Positions 51,203 to 61,239 of a DNA stretch of 64,000 nt are shown here, one piece after another. The position numbers were made by a program, and so were the translations under genes. Source of the stretch: Candidatus Poribacteria bacterium (GTDB lineage: Bacteria > Poribacteria > WGA-4E > WGA-3G); assembly GCA_022828145.1 (NCBI GenBank), contig JAJEJA010000013.1, positions 1 through 64,000 on the forward strand, given 5' to 3'. Every line of letters begins with the position of its first letter. Within the stretch, counting starts at the first letter, position 1. The notes below the pieces were generated by a model that did no database searches, was not told the DNA's origin, and worked only from the letters and a program-made list of their open reading frames with translations.

Positions 51203-51233
51203 TTAATTGTTCTCCTTAGAATAAACTATCAAC

Positions 51234-51434
51234 TCAATTATCATCTTTCCGTGTGTCCTTTTTGCTCTTTCCCTCGTTAAATTCTTCCCAGAAGTGAGCG
51301 ATAAAAATACCAATTGTCAATATAAGTGCAGCAAACATCTGCCACTGCCAACTACCACCCAAAAATAGAACACTGACAAACCAGAGAATTGTTCCAACGA
51401 TAATGATAAAACTTGCTAATTTTTCCATTCTCAA
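51234..51434 (-). CDS. Small two-TM membrane protein
   Basis: 66 aa hydrophobic, just downstream in the operon sense of the next minus-strand gene. Confidence 0.6.
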   Translation of the reverse strand: MRMEKLASFIIIVGTILWFVSVLFLGGSWQWQMFAALILTIGIFIAHFWEEFNEGKSKKDTRKDDN

Positions 51435-51503
51435 TTCCCTTGTTGAGTTAGATTCAGATTTTCCTAACGTAATAAGTCATTTCGGACTCTGCTTATAGTA
51501 CCT

Positions 51504-53708
51504 TTATTTGTAGCATGATTTAATAAATTCGTTGACATCAGATTCGCGTCCAGATAACTCCTCTTTGACTGCTCTTAATTTTGCGTCTATATCTTCAATC
51601 GGCTTGATTTTCGCTTTTTGTTCGTCAATAGAGATAACAGGTATAGGAAAATCTCTGATATGCTCAATATAAATGTGAGGTTGCCCTGTGCCTTGCTGAC
51701 GACGATAAAGTGGGGTCTGCATAGATTTCAGACACATATAAAGGTATCGTGTCAAATACTTTGATTCATCTTTGCTTTGGACGACAATAGAATCGGAAGC
51801 CCAGATTGGATCGTGATGCCACCATACATAACCTGAATACGCTCCTGATTTGCTAACAGTAAACACGTTTCCAGGGTAGTTGGGCTTACCATGTGTATAT
51901 GGAACAGTGCCTCTGCCGCCTGCTATTACCGGAATGTTGCCTTCTGTGGTAGTAGCTTCTGTAATTGATGTGCCGTTTTTCAAAAAGGCGACATCTTCAA
52001 GATTCACGTAATCCATGTGGGCGCCAACTTTCCAATCCTCATGTAAACTGAAACTTCTATCACTTTGAACATTTTTCACCTGGACTATGCCGATTTCAAG
52101 ACCTTCTGGCAAGTTTTCCACTGGTCCATCAGACGGGGTATGGAAAAACAGAACATTATCCAAATCGTTTATACCTTTTATTGGATTTCTCTTACTGTCA
52201 AAACCATCGTTGTTAACTGTCACTCGGTAAAACCAGTCTGTCTGACCAACTCCCTTATCTGTGAGATAAATGATACCCGTTTTAGCATCAGTATAAGGTG
52301 CAAAGCAACCTCTCGGAAGCCTAACGAGCATTCTGACACAAGAGTTGCTTAAAATGAATCGCAACATTTTGCGATGAGTCTTGTTTACAAGTACCCCTTC
52401 CGGTACAACAATTGCCATAGCTCCTCCGACTTTTAAGCTATTAAAGCATTTGAGTACACAAGCTTCGTCAGCATCTTTTGACCTATGTCCTTCTGACCTA
52501 TTCAATATGTCTTTAGAAATGTTTTTAAGGGAAAAGGGAATATTTGAAAGAACATTGTTATATTCACCGGTAGTATCTGTCAATAAACTGTCTCTTTGGG
52601 ATACACCAGAATGACCGTCTCCAAATAATATCATGTTCATCTTTGCAATTCGCGCCGTGGTTGTAAGTTCACTACCAAAAACCGTTTTATTATGGAGTTT
52701 ATCAGATGCGGACATTGATAATCTTTGTTGTTGACTAATATGTTTGAAGGACTCCGTAAGAAACCCGCCAGTTCCACAGAATGGGTCATACACGGTTTCA
52801 CCGAACTTTGGACTGAGAAGTCTAACCATGAATCGTACGATGTGGAGCGGCGTAAAATATTCCCCTAAGTCGTTTGAGGCTGTGGTTGTCTTTTCCATAA
52901 AATACTCAAATGCGGATCCCTTAATATCTTCGTCGATGTCGGTAAGATTTAAGGGATTGAGTTTTTGTACAATCTTTTTAATTACCGGCGTACTATCGGT
53001 AGTTATTGGTGAAATAACTTCTCCGCCGTAATTCGCGCTAAGACGGGGAATGATCACTCTATTTAAATAGTCCAGAATATCCTTTTCGGGGAGTCTCATC
53101 AAAGATTCCCAAATGTCGTCCTCGCCTTTTTCACTTAGCAATTTTAGGAAAAGGATATTGGCGAATTCGCTGAACCGCTCAATGCCAGCGCGGATCCCCG
53201 CTGCCCTAAAATCGTCATTGAGTTCTGAAAATAGATTGCTCAACTCGTCTCTGGATTTAATGACCTCCTTGGATACAGTGAATACTTCGTTGGTTTTATC
53301 AACGTGATATTTTCTTAATAAATCCGGAGAAGGAAGTTCATTGAGCTCAACACCGTTGAAAAACAGTGGTTCAGATTTCTTCAAATGCCGAGATTTAAGA
53401 CTTAAACCATTGCATGCAAACATGATGTCCACGTCCATACACTCTGCATAATCGCTCGCCTGATTGAGTGCATCATCAAGATTCACGATATTAGATTTCT
53501 TTGCCTCTATCACGGCTATCTGCTGCACACCATCAAATAGTGTATAGTCAGGCTTTTTCTGTCCCAGTTTCTTAAGATTCATCTGCGGCAACCGACTTTT
53601 AACCGCGTTTTCAAAAAAAACATTTTGTCTGGTATCATGAGCATCAAGTATCCAACCGTTCGCTTCCAAAGAACGATCTATCTGATATCGAACGTCTTGT
53701 TCAATCAT
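51504..53708 (-). CDS. Type IIG-like R-M protein: PD-(D/E)xK nuclease + N6 adenine methylase + HsdS-like specificity domain
   Basis: KPDYTLFDGVQQIAVIEAKKS; DLGEYFTPLHIVRFMVRLL, VYDPFCGTGGFLTESF, NVLSNIPFSL; C-terminal VAFLKNGTSI...NIPVIAGGRGTVPYTHGKPNYPGNVFTVSKSGAYSGYVWWH. Confidence 0.88.
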   Translation of the reverse strand: MIEQDVRYQIDRSLEANGWILDAHDTRQNVFFENAVKSRLPQMNLKKLGQKKPDYTLFDGVQQIAVIEAKKSNIVNLDDALNQASDYAECMDVDIMFACNGLSLKSRHLKKSEPLFFNGVELNELPSPDLLRKYHVDKTNEVFTVSKEVIKSRDELSNLFSELNDDFRAAGIRAGIERFSEFANILFLKLLSEKGEDDIWESLMRLPEKDILDYLNRVIIPRLSANYGGEVISPITTDSTPVIKKIVQKLNPLNLTDIDEDIKGSAFEYFMEKTTTASNDLGEYFTPLHIVRFMVRLLSPKFGETVYDPFCGTGGFLTESFKHISQQQRLSMSASDKLHNKTVFGSELTTTARIAKMNMILFGDGHSGVSQRDSLLTDTTGEYNNVLSNIPFSLKNISKDILNRSEGHRSKDADEACVLKCFNSLKVGGAMAIVVPEGVLVNKTHRKMLRFILSNSCVRMLVRLPRGCFAPYTDAKTGIIYLTDKGVGQTDWFYRVTVNNDGFDSKRNPIKGINDLDNVLFFHTPSDGPVENLPEGLEIGIVQVKNVQSDRSFSLHEDWKVGAHMDYVNLEDVAFLKNGTSITEATTTEGNIPVIAGGRGTVPYTHGKPNYPGNVFTVSKSGAYSGYVWWHHDPIWASDSIVVQSKDESKYLTRYLYMCLKSMQTPLYRRQQGTGQPHIYIEHIRDFPIPVISIDEQKAKIKPIEDIDAKLRAVKEELSGRESDVNEFIKSCYK

Positions 53709-53736
53709 AACTTTTCCTGCCCTTTGATTGTCTCCG

Positions 53737-56700
53737 CTAATCAGCCGGTGCTACAATCGGTTCCAATCCTGTAGTATCTTCCGCTGTTTCACTGTTCTCA
53801 GTTCTTCCGCGTTCGTGGAATTCTGCCCGCATATCTACACTAAATGTTCGCCATATCAACAACTGTTTCCGCAACAAATTGAGGAATCGTCTATTAACCC
53901 GTTTCCAAGAAGCTATCTCACCACTTTCACGGTTCACTTCTAAAGTGATTTTGAACAGGTCTTCCTCTTCTCCACCAACAGGTGATGTGATAAACTGAAT
54001 AGATTGACTGACTCCCAAATCATAAGGTGCTAACCATACCATCATACCGATCTGGTAGGAGTCCTCTTCCGCAGATGTGCTAAAAGTCACATTATCTGTA
54101 TAGAAATCGCTTGCTGACTCGTCGGCATGTGCATCGAAATAATCACGCATAAAGACATTCAATCCGAGTGCTTCTTCTGCTAAAACGGTAAATGGTAGAT
54201 TGAAGTGCCATACATCACCATCAGGTTCCGGAAGTTTCCATTTTCGTTCAATGTCCGGTACTGCCATCCGCGATGCTTTTATAGCAGGATATAAGGTACT
54301 TAAAAGCACTACAATCATCACAATAACAGTCGCTACAACGGTAGACATGGATGAGTAGTTTAGGGTTAAACCCGCCAACCAACCGAAATGCACTAACGTT
54401 GTTGCGATCACTTGTCCCATCAGATACCCCAAAACTGCCCCGACAATTGCATATACACACGCTTCAGCAAGGAACAGGAATGCGATATGTATTGGTGCAA
54501 GTCCGACAGAACTGTAGATCCCGATTTCACGCACCCGTTCATAGACTGCTCCCAACATCGTATTCAGGACAATCAGCGCGGCAATCAGAATGGGAACAAA
54601 CAGGTTCCCCATACCACTAAAACTTGTCATGCCGATACTGCTATAAAGGTACGTATCTTTTCCACGTCCGACAAAAAAATCAAGCGCGATACGGTTCATC
54701 AAGGGAGCCATGATGAGATCAAGTTTGTCAGATGCACCGAGTAGTTCCGGATCTTCATCTTTAGGTTCCATGTTGACTGCGACACTTCTGAGGGTGCCAC
54801 CTTGGTTCATGACAACTTCATACGGTAAGATTGCAATGCTATCGGGTGTAAGATGTAGATATTTCTGAAGTTCCCCCTCAAGGGTTTCATCACCTGTACC
54901 GCCGCGACTTTGCTGTTGTTGCATCAGTTGATAGTCCACAGGTGTGAGTTCTTCTCCATCGTTATCTGTCAGATTCTTGAATCCGATTCCTAATACACCG
55001 ACGACGGTGAAGTCCGCGCCGTATACGGATATAGTAGCTTTTCCCATATCGCTTTCTGTGAGTTTTAGTAGATCTGCCATACCTTTGGGTAGCACAATAG
55101 CGTAGGGCCACTCTGTGGGCCAATTGGCAGCATCTTCTCGGTTGAACCATTTTCCATATTGCAGATACCGATCAATACCTGTAACCGCGGGTTCCGACTC
55201 ACTCATTCCGACAAGCATATTAGCAGCAAACTTTAAGGGTTCTCCTGTGAGTGGATTTGTCGCAGGTGCGGGATCTTGCGGGTTAGCACTTCGTGTCAAT
55301 TGTACAAATGATTGATCTCCTGTCCCGGATGACTGATACCAAGAACGGGGTGCAACAACATTTTGTACAGTGAGGACAGGTTCTTCATCAACGTTCTGTA
55401 TGAAACCGTTTTCTTGCAAGGTCGCTACTGTCGTACGAATATCAATTGTGTCTCGATCCTGTCGTAACAGCATATTGTTCTTCTGTTCAAGAAGACGTTG
55501 AAAGTCATCAACACTTATCTGTGTCTTCTGCATATCGTTCAAAATTGAGTTCAGGACAGGTTCTTCAAGTGGACGCCAATACTGATCACGGATCAGCAGA
55601 CCTGTATATCTGGGTGTCACTTGCGGCAAACTGGTTCGGTTCGGATGCATAAACGTCCGCACGGATGTAAACGAGATGACGGTAAACGTTAGGATAACCA
55701 ATGTTGCACAGGTGAGAATTGTCCGTCCTTTCCGTTTACGCATATTTGAGATACCGAGACTAAATGCGGCGGAACTTGCGCTGAGTCTACCAACATCTGC
55801 TTTGTAGACTTTGTTCCCTTGTTGGCGAATTTTTTCAAGCTGCTCCTCAAATTTGCGTACAATAATGCTAATTACAATAACCGTTAACGCCAGCACAATG
55901 AAAGCGATTAAGATGATGATAGGTGTTGTCGTAATTTGGAATGCTGGATGCACCTGACTTAGGAAATAAAAGACGAGTAGGAAAATACCGAATGTCGCTA
56001 AAATCTGTCTATGTATGTTTGGGAAACCGAATATAAGTCGTTCCATAAAATATGCAAACGGCATCAATAGGGCAAGGTAAAACATTATACCGTTGACAAC
56101 ATCGTTACCTGTTCTCTTAACATCCGGATATGCTCGCGATTCGTATCCCCATGCAGCACGTGCTAACTTCAACGCCTGTTGGTAGTCGTTTTGGAAGAGC
56201 GCAGTTTCTGCCCGATTGAGATATTCATTGGCAAATTGGTGCAATTTATCGAGACGGTCGCTTGAGATACCGAACCGTTTGTAAAGTCGTGATCGATTTT
56301 CATCGAGCCACCACATATCACGAACGACTACATAAGGTGTGAGACGTATACTACCATTTTCACGGACGACGAAACCTTCCCCGGTATAGAGTGTTGGGTT
56401 TTTCATGCCGCTTTTTGTGGCTTTAATCAGAAGTAATCGTTTTCCGATCTGTCCATAAGCCATACCGATTTTGATACGACTATCAGGTTCGCTATAGACG
56501 AGTGCAATAGGTTCTGCAGCGGATACCCCCTCCTGTTGCCACGGCTTTGACACACCGAATTTTTCTGGCGGACTATCGGATAATGCATCGAACACCTCTA
56601 ATTCACGAAGGGTTCGGAGATACCGTTGGTCAACAAGATCGTAGATAGTTGTTGACACACACGGGAATGTTACAACTCTACATCCGCGTCTGCGTGTGTT

Positions 56701-59700
56701 AATTCTGACTTTGTTTGGGAGTAGTTTTGCCCCGTAGTTTCCTAAATCGGGTGCGTAAACGATATCTCCAGAGTCTGGGTCAAGTTTATATGCCTCAACT
56801 TCTTGAACACCTCCGAGTCGTCGTGTTGCTCTCCCTTCCATTGCCAATCCAACAACTTCAAAATTACCTTTGTTATCCCCCATTGCGAAAAGATCCCCGC
56901 GTACTCCCATCATCGTCTTGTGTTTACGTCGGATGGTGAGGATGGGATAGGGTACAGGTTTGTTCGGCAGTGCGGATTCACGGGCATCAAATTCTACAAC
57001 GTCACCGAATAGGTTACAGTAGAAATTTCCGACTCTTGCGGCAGTCGGCATCTGTGGATCCCGGAGTGCTTGTATTAGTATTGAGGCTAATGTTTTCGCT
57101 TGTTGATGTAGGTTTCCATCTTCGCGCAGATCAACCCGATCAATGGTATCCAGTGGCGTATCTGTTAAAACGCGTGCGTCTTCAATTGTTGCAAAGGCGA
57201 TACCAGTTTTACCGACAAGTGTAGCGACTTCACTATCAAAAGCGATTTTACCTGGTATATAAGTTTTCCATGTTTTCCCACCACTAGCAGAAATAGCATT
57301 TACGAAGTTTGTTCCACCCCCGAGTCCGACAATAGAGATAAGTGTTTTTATGTCCTCTATTTCATCTTCAGTGAAAGCATCTGGGTCTTCGTATCGGAGT
57401 CTGAGCATTGCGTCTAACTTTTCTCGCATTCGGATATTATTCTTACGGTTCTTCTTTGCGCTCCGTACATCATTACGAATGAATCTTTCTACCTCTTTGC
57501 GTATATAGTCCATATCCTTGAGCATATCTTCAGAAGGTTCCCCACGGTTTCGCCACTGTTCAAATTGCATTTTCATCAGTCGGCTGACTCCCCCTAAACC
57601 TGTGAGTTTTCCATAGTGTGCGCTCAGTAGTGTCTCAAGGGTTTTTCCATCAAGGTCTGCTTTATCGGTTATTGCGCTTGCGACGGACCACTGTCGTGCC
57701 ATCACAGCTTGTCGGATCTGGTCATCTGTTGCACGCCATAGTTTTCTGACACGGACCCCGAAATCTGCATCTGCAGCATAAGCTGCAAGTTTATTCCCTA
57801 TACTTGCAAATTCTCTTCGCAATACAAATTCAGGTTCTTGGTCATAGAACCATCCCTTGTTGAATACACCGAATTGATTAGATTGTGATGATAGGTCAAC
57901 GCTACAGAAGAGGGATGTATAGTAACGATTGAAAAGGTCTTGCAAAGCTACCGCTGCCTCAATTTGTGCCAGTTTGCGACTATATTCTACTTCACTAATT
58001 CGTGACATTTTTTCTACGCGACTCTGAATGTTTCGGAATCGTGCGTTTCTTAGTGTGAGCATGTTGTCGCGAAGTAGTTCCTTGGTTTGCACATCTAAAT
58101 CACCTGTTAGTGAAGGCAGACGCATAATGAGATTTTCAAGTGCGACCACATCAGAATCAGCCTTCTGTTTGACAGTTTCCAGGATCTGCGCTTCAACCAA
58201 ATAAGCATTTATACGTTTCCGAACTTCTTTTGCTTGTTCAAATTCCTTATCTGTCAAATAGCTCTGCAGTATCAGTAATTCTTCATCAAGATATTCGCGT
58301 TTAAGGGTTTCATGAGAATTCAGTAGATTTTGGATACGCGGTGTTTCTAAACGTGCATTACGTAGTGCAATTTCAAATATTCCCTGTTTGTCTCGTGCTA
58401 AGTCCTCAATTAGAATTGATGCAGATGAACCTTCTATACTTTCAACACTTACCGAAACTGAAGCCGCTTCTGTCAGTCTTTGTCGGAGCTGTGCATTGAT
58501 GGTTTCTATCCGCTCTTGAGATGATTTCGTTAGGTATTGTTTTTGCAGTTCGAGGGGTAGATCGTGCTCTCTGTCTTCGCTTAATTTTTTAATCGCTTCA
58601 GTTATCTGATTCTCAATAGCTGATGTATCGTTTAGTTTGTTTTGAATATTTTTTAGAAGTTCTTTTTCTCGTGAGATTGCAGATTCTTTGGTTTCAGTAA
58701 TGTCTGCGAGGATTTTACGTGCCTTTCGTGCTTCTCTGAGAGAATGTAGGTCTAAATGTCGATCCAGTATCTTGTCAGGTGTCCACATCAGCGCGAATTT
58801 GCGTTGATCACTCATCTCCCAATTGGCAAGTGTTTTGTTGAGTAGTTCAATATTTTCAAGCAATTCTGCTGGTAAATCGTCGGGTGTAGGTACACTATAG
58901 TCAGAACCGTTCTTCAGAGGTAACAGATAGGATGAATGTGGATGTGTACCGAATTGTTCGTCAATATCACCTGCATCAAGTTCTCGTGTTATTTTGTCGA
59001 TTGCCCATGTGTCTAATCTTGCGATGGGTAGTGCGATGGTCTGTATGAGTTCTTTCTGTGCTTCTTTGCTTGTCTTGAGGGCGGATTCCTGTATCTGTGC
59101 AAGACGGTGTACTATCTGACGTAGGAAATGTGTCGTTTGCAATGCTTCCTTCTCAAAACGTACGAGGTTAGCATTGAGTCTTGATTTTTCTTCTTCTGTG
59201 AATCCCTGTTTTTCGCGTTTTCTGTTACGTTCAATATCTTTTTTCTGACGTTCAGAAAAGTCACGTTGTGCTGTGTGTAATGAGTTAATCTGGGATCGCG
59301 TAGTTGAAAGTCCTCCCAAGGTCGTTGAAAGGGAATTTAGATCCTCCTTTACCCCGTGCACCCCGTGATAGAAATCAGCGTCCAAGTCAACCAATATACT
59401 ACGATCAATAGAGAGTAAGAGTTTTCGTCCTAATTCCTCAAATTCGATAATATCATTTGACAATCCCCTTCTCAATCCATGCAGGGTAGGTGTACCGGGG
59501 GAATCGGTTGCTGAACCAACGATATCTTGTCCAATACCTTCCATAAAGGCGCGCATGCCAGCCAAACCTTGGAAGTGTGCGTCAACAGCAACAAATAATA
59601 CGGAACGCCCAGGACGATATTCGGACTGTCCGAACAGACGTGCAAGTTCCATGAGAACTGCAATACCGCAAGTTGGGTCAGCACCAGGGGCAATTGCTGG

Positions 59701-61023
59701 TACAACCGACATGGAGTCGTAATAAGCAGTGAGTACCACGAGTTCATCGCGTAGAACGGGGTCTCCCCCCTCTAAAAATCCCCGTATATTTTGACCGACG
59801 CGGCGTTCCCATGTCATTTTTCCAGATAGACGAACATCCACTTCTTGCTGTGTGTCAAGTAGATTCTTTAATTGTGCAGCATCCTCTTTTGAAACCCAAA
59901 ATCGTGGGATATTTGCTGGTACAGTCAGGAATTTATTCTCAGCTTCACCACGAATCGTTGTTTCCGGTTCTATAAAGATAACTGCAGATGCGCCGAGCAT
60001 TGCAGCATTGATCCATCGGGTAACTGAGTTAAACTCAGCCAATATGATTGCCCCTTTGGGGATGAAGATGTCGGATTCACTTGCTGCGATGAATTCACCG
60101 ATTTCGTCGATCTGTCCATCCTTGTTATTATCTATCCCATCATTTTCATCACCTGGTATTTCATCTGTCCAGCCATCGGCATTGTTGTCTATTCCATCTG
60201 TTGCCCATCCAAGGATTTCTGACAGTAGGGGTATTTCACCGTATTCATCAACAGTACCATCTTCATTGTTGTCTATTCCGTCAGATGCTTTCTGCAGGTG
60301 TCCATTTAGCACATCATCGGTTATACTTGCTTGTGTAACGCGGAAACGTCTTGCGAGTGATACGAGCGTATCCCCTTTCTGGAGTGAGTACCAGAAGCCG
60401 CCGACATTTTTTCCATTAAAATCTGAGAGCTGTGCATCATCACCATAAATTAGGGGACCTGTGAGACCACCCGTTGGAATAAAGACTGTGTTCCCCTCAA
60501 CTATAGGTGTAGGAAGGTTCTTATTATGAGGACTTGCTACGATGTCATCAAGAGAGACATCGTAATTCTCTGCGATGATTTCAAGCGTTTCACCTGTTTC
60601 AACAGTATGCTTAACACCGTCTGCGAGGAGGGAAGTTCTTACAAGGTTGGGCCACAGAGACTTTAGTGGGAATGTATGTAATACTGTTCCATCATTAGCG
60701 AGTATTTCAATAATGCTGTTTCCGTGGTCAATGGGGACAGTGACTGTGAATTCACGACTTTCAACATTTTTTAATCCCAATTCAACGAAACGGTCAAAGA
60801 CATATTTACTGCCGTTAGCTGCTTGCGGATAACCTGTAACTCGGCTCTCTAAACTTGATAATCTGGCAAGGTCTTTACGGATATTTCGGATAGAGAGTTC
60901 ATCACGTATCTGAATTGCAGCTTCTGACAGTCCTAATGTTTTTTCGCCTTCTGCTGCATACCCTAAAGAGATGCAATGTAGGAACAAAAATGAAAATATT
61001 AGACTATAATACCTATTTCTCAT
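53737..61023 (-). CDS. Giant LysM / M28-like / coiled-coil / FtsX-MacB permease protein
   Basis: Start trimmed to MRNRYYSLIFSFLFLHC; LysM-like GETLEIIAENYDVSLDDIV; M28-like AYYDSMS...PGADPTCGIAVLMELAR; C-terminal FtsX TVISFTSVRTF... and LIVLNTMLGAVYERVREIGIYSSVGLAPIHIAFLFLAEA. Confidence 0.9.
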   Translation of the reverse strand: MRNRYYSLIFSFLFLHCISLGYAAEGEKTLGLSEAAIQIRDELSIRNIRKDLARLSSLESRVTGYPQAANGSKYVFDRFVELGLKNVESREFTVTVPIDHGNSIIEILANDGTVLHTFPLKSLWPNLVRTSLLADGVKHTVETGETLEIIAENYDVSLDDIVASPHNKNLPTPIVEGNTVFIPTGGLTGPLIYGDDAQLSDFNGKNVGGFWYSLQKGDTLVSLARRFRVTQASITDDVLNGHLQKASDGIDNNEDGTVDEYGEIPLLSEILGWATDGIDNNADGWTDEIPGDENDGIDNNKDGQIDEIGEFIAASESDIFIPKGAIILAEFNSVTRWINAAMLGASAVIFIEPETTIRGEAENKFLTVPANIPRFWVSKEDAAQLKNLLDTQQEVDVRLSGKMTWERRVGQNIRGFLEGGDPVLRDELVVLTAYYDSMSVVPAIAPGADPTCGIAVLMELARLFGQSEYRPGRSVLFVAVDAHFQGLAGMRAFMEGIGQDIVGSATDSPGTPTLHGLRRGLSNDIIEFEELGRKLLLSIDRSILVDLDADFYHGVHGVKEDLNSLSTTLGGLSTTRSQINSLHTAQRDFSERQKKDIERNRKREKQGFTEEEKSRLNANLVRFEKEALQTTHFLRQIVHRLAQIQESALKTSKEAQKELIQTIALPIARLDTWAIDKITRELDAGDIDEQFGTHPHSSYLLPLKNGSDYSVPTPDDLPAELLENIELLNKTLANWEMSDQRKFALMWTPDKILDRHLDLHSLREARKARKILADITETKESAISREKELLKNIQNKLNDTSAIENQITEAIKKLSEDREHDLPLELQKQYLTKSSQERIETINAQLRQRLTEAASVSVSVESIEGSSASILIEDLARDKQGIFEIALRNARLETPRIQNLLNSHETLKREYLDEELLILQSYLTDKEFEQAKEVRKRINAYLVEAQILETVKQKADSDVVALENLIMRLPSLTGDLDVQTKELLRDNMLTLRNARFRNIQSRVEKMSRISEVEYSRKLAQIEAAVALQDLFNRYYTSLFCSVDLSSQSNQFGVFNKGWFYDQEPEFVLRREFASIGNKLAAYAADADFGVRVRKLWRATDDQIRQAVMARQWSVASAITDKADLDGKTLETLLSAHYGKLTGLGGVSRLMKMQFEQWRNRGEPSEDMLKDMDYIRKEVERFIRNDVRSAKKNRKNNIRMREKLDAMLRLRYEDPDAFTEDEIEDIKTLISIVGLGGGTNFVNAISASGGKTWKTYIPGKIAFDSEVATLVGKTGIAFATIEDARVLTDTPLDTIDRVDLREDGNLHQQAKTLASILIQALRDPQMPTAARVGNFYCNLFGDVVEFDARESALPNKPVPYPILTIRRKHKTMMGVRGDLFAMGDNKGNFEVVGLAMEGRATRRLGGVQEVEAYKLDPDSGDIVYAPDLGNYGAKLLPNKVRINTRRRGCRVVTFPCVSTTIYDLVDQRYLRTLRELEVFDALSDSPPEKFGVSKPWQQEGVSAAEPIALVYSEPDSRIKIGMAYGQIGKRLLLIKATKSGMKNPTLYTGEGFVVRENGSIRLTPYVVVRDMWWLDENRSRLYKRFGISSDRLDKLHQFANEYLNRAETALFQNDYQQALKLARAAWGYESRAYPDVKRTGNDVVNGIMFYLALLMPFAYFMERLIFGFPNIHRQILATFGIFLLVFYFLSQVHPAFQITTTPIIILIAFIVLALTVIVISIIVRKFEEQLEKIRQQGNKVYKADVGRLSASSAAFSLGISNMRKRKGRTILTCATLVILTFTVISFTSVRTFMHPNRTSLPQVTPRYTGLLIRDQYWRPLEEPVLNSILNDMQKTQISVDDFQRLLEQKNNMLLRQDRDTIDIRTTVATLQENGFIQNVDEEPVLTVQNVVAPRSWYQSSGTGDQSFVQLTRSANPQDPAPATNPLTGEPLKFAANMLVGMSESEPAVTGIDRYLQYGKWFNREDAANWPTEWPYAIVLPKGMADLLKLTESDMGKATISVYGADFTVVGVLGIGFKNLTDNDGEELTPVDYQLMQQQQSRGGTGDETLEGELQKYLHLTPDSIAILPYEVVMNQGGTLRSVAVNMEPKDEDPELLGASDKLDLIMAPLMNRIALDFFVGRGKDTYLYSSIGMTSFSGMGNLFVPILIAALIVLNTMLGAVYERVREIGIYSSVGLAPIHIAFLFLAEACVYAIVGAVLGYLMGQVIATTLVHFGWLAGLTLNYSSMSTVVATVIVMIVVLLSTLYPAIKASRMAVPDIERKWKLPEPDGDVWHFNLPFTVLAEEALGLNVFMRDYFDAHADESASDFYTDNVTFSTSAEEDSYQIGMMVWLAPYDLGVSQSIQFITSPVGGEEEDLFKITLEVNRESGEIASWKRVNRRFLNLLRKQLLIWRTFSVDMRAEFHERGRTENSETAEDTTGLEPIVAPAD

Positions 61024-61172
61024 ACAATTTCCCCGATTCTTTTTTATTGCTTCTTTTAGTTTACCAAATTCTAAATTTATTTTCAATATAAATTTTTTTT
61101 CAGTTTGTCTGAACCAGGATTTTCAGAATTATAGGATTATCAGGATAAGAGGTTTCTGATAGTGATGTCCCA

Positions 61173-61216
61173 AGGCATAGTAGGGTGCGATATCCTTATC
61201 GCACCCTACTATGCCT
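61173..61216. repeat. Perfect 19-bp inverted repeat aggcatagtagggtgcgat-atcctt-atcgcaccctactatgcct
   Basis: Read directly in the gap between two minus-strand genes. Confidence 0.92.
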
Positions 61217-61239
61217 CGTGAAATTTAGGAATTTTGGTA

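Noticed and set aside
61173-61216. Rho-independent terminator
   Set aside because: Strong stem but no T-tract on either side in the relevant orientation.
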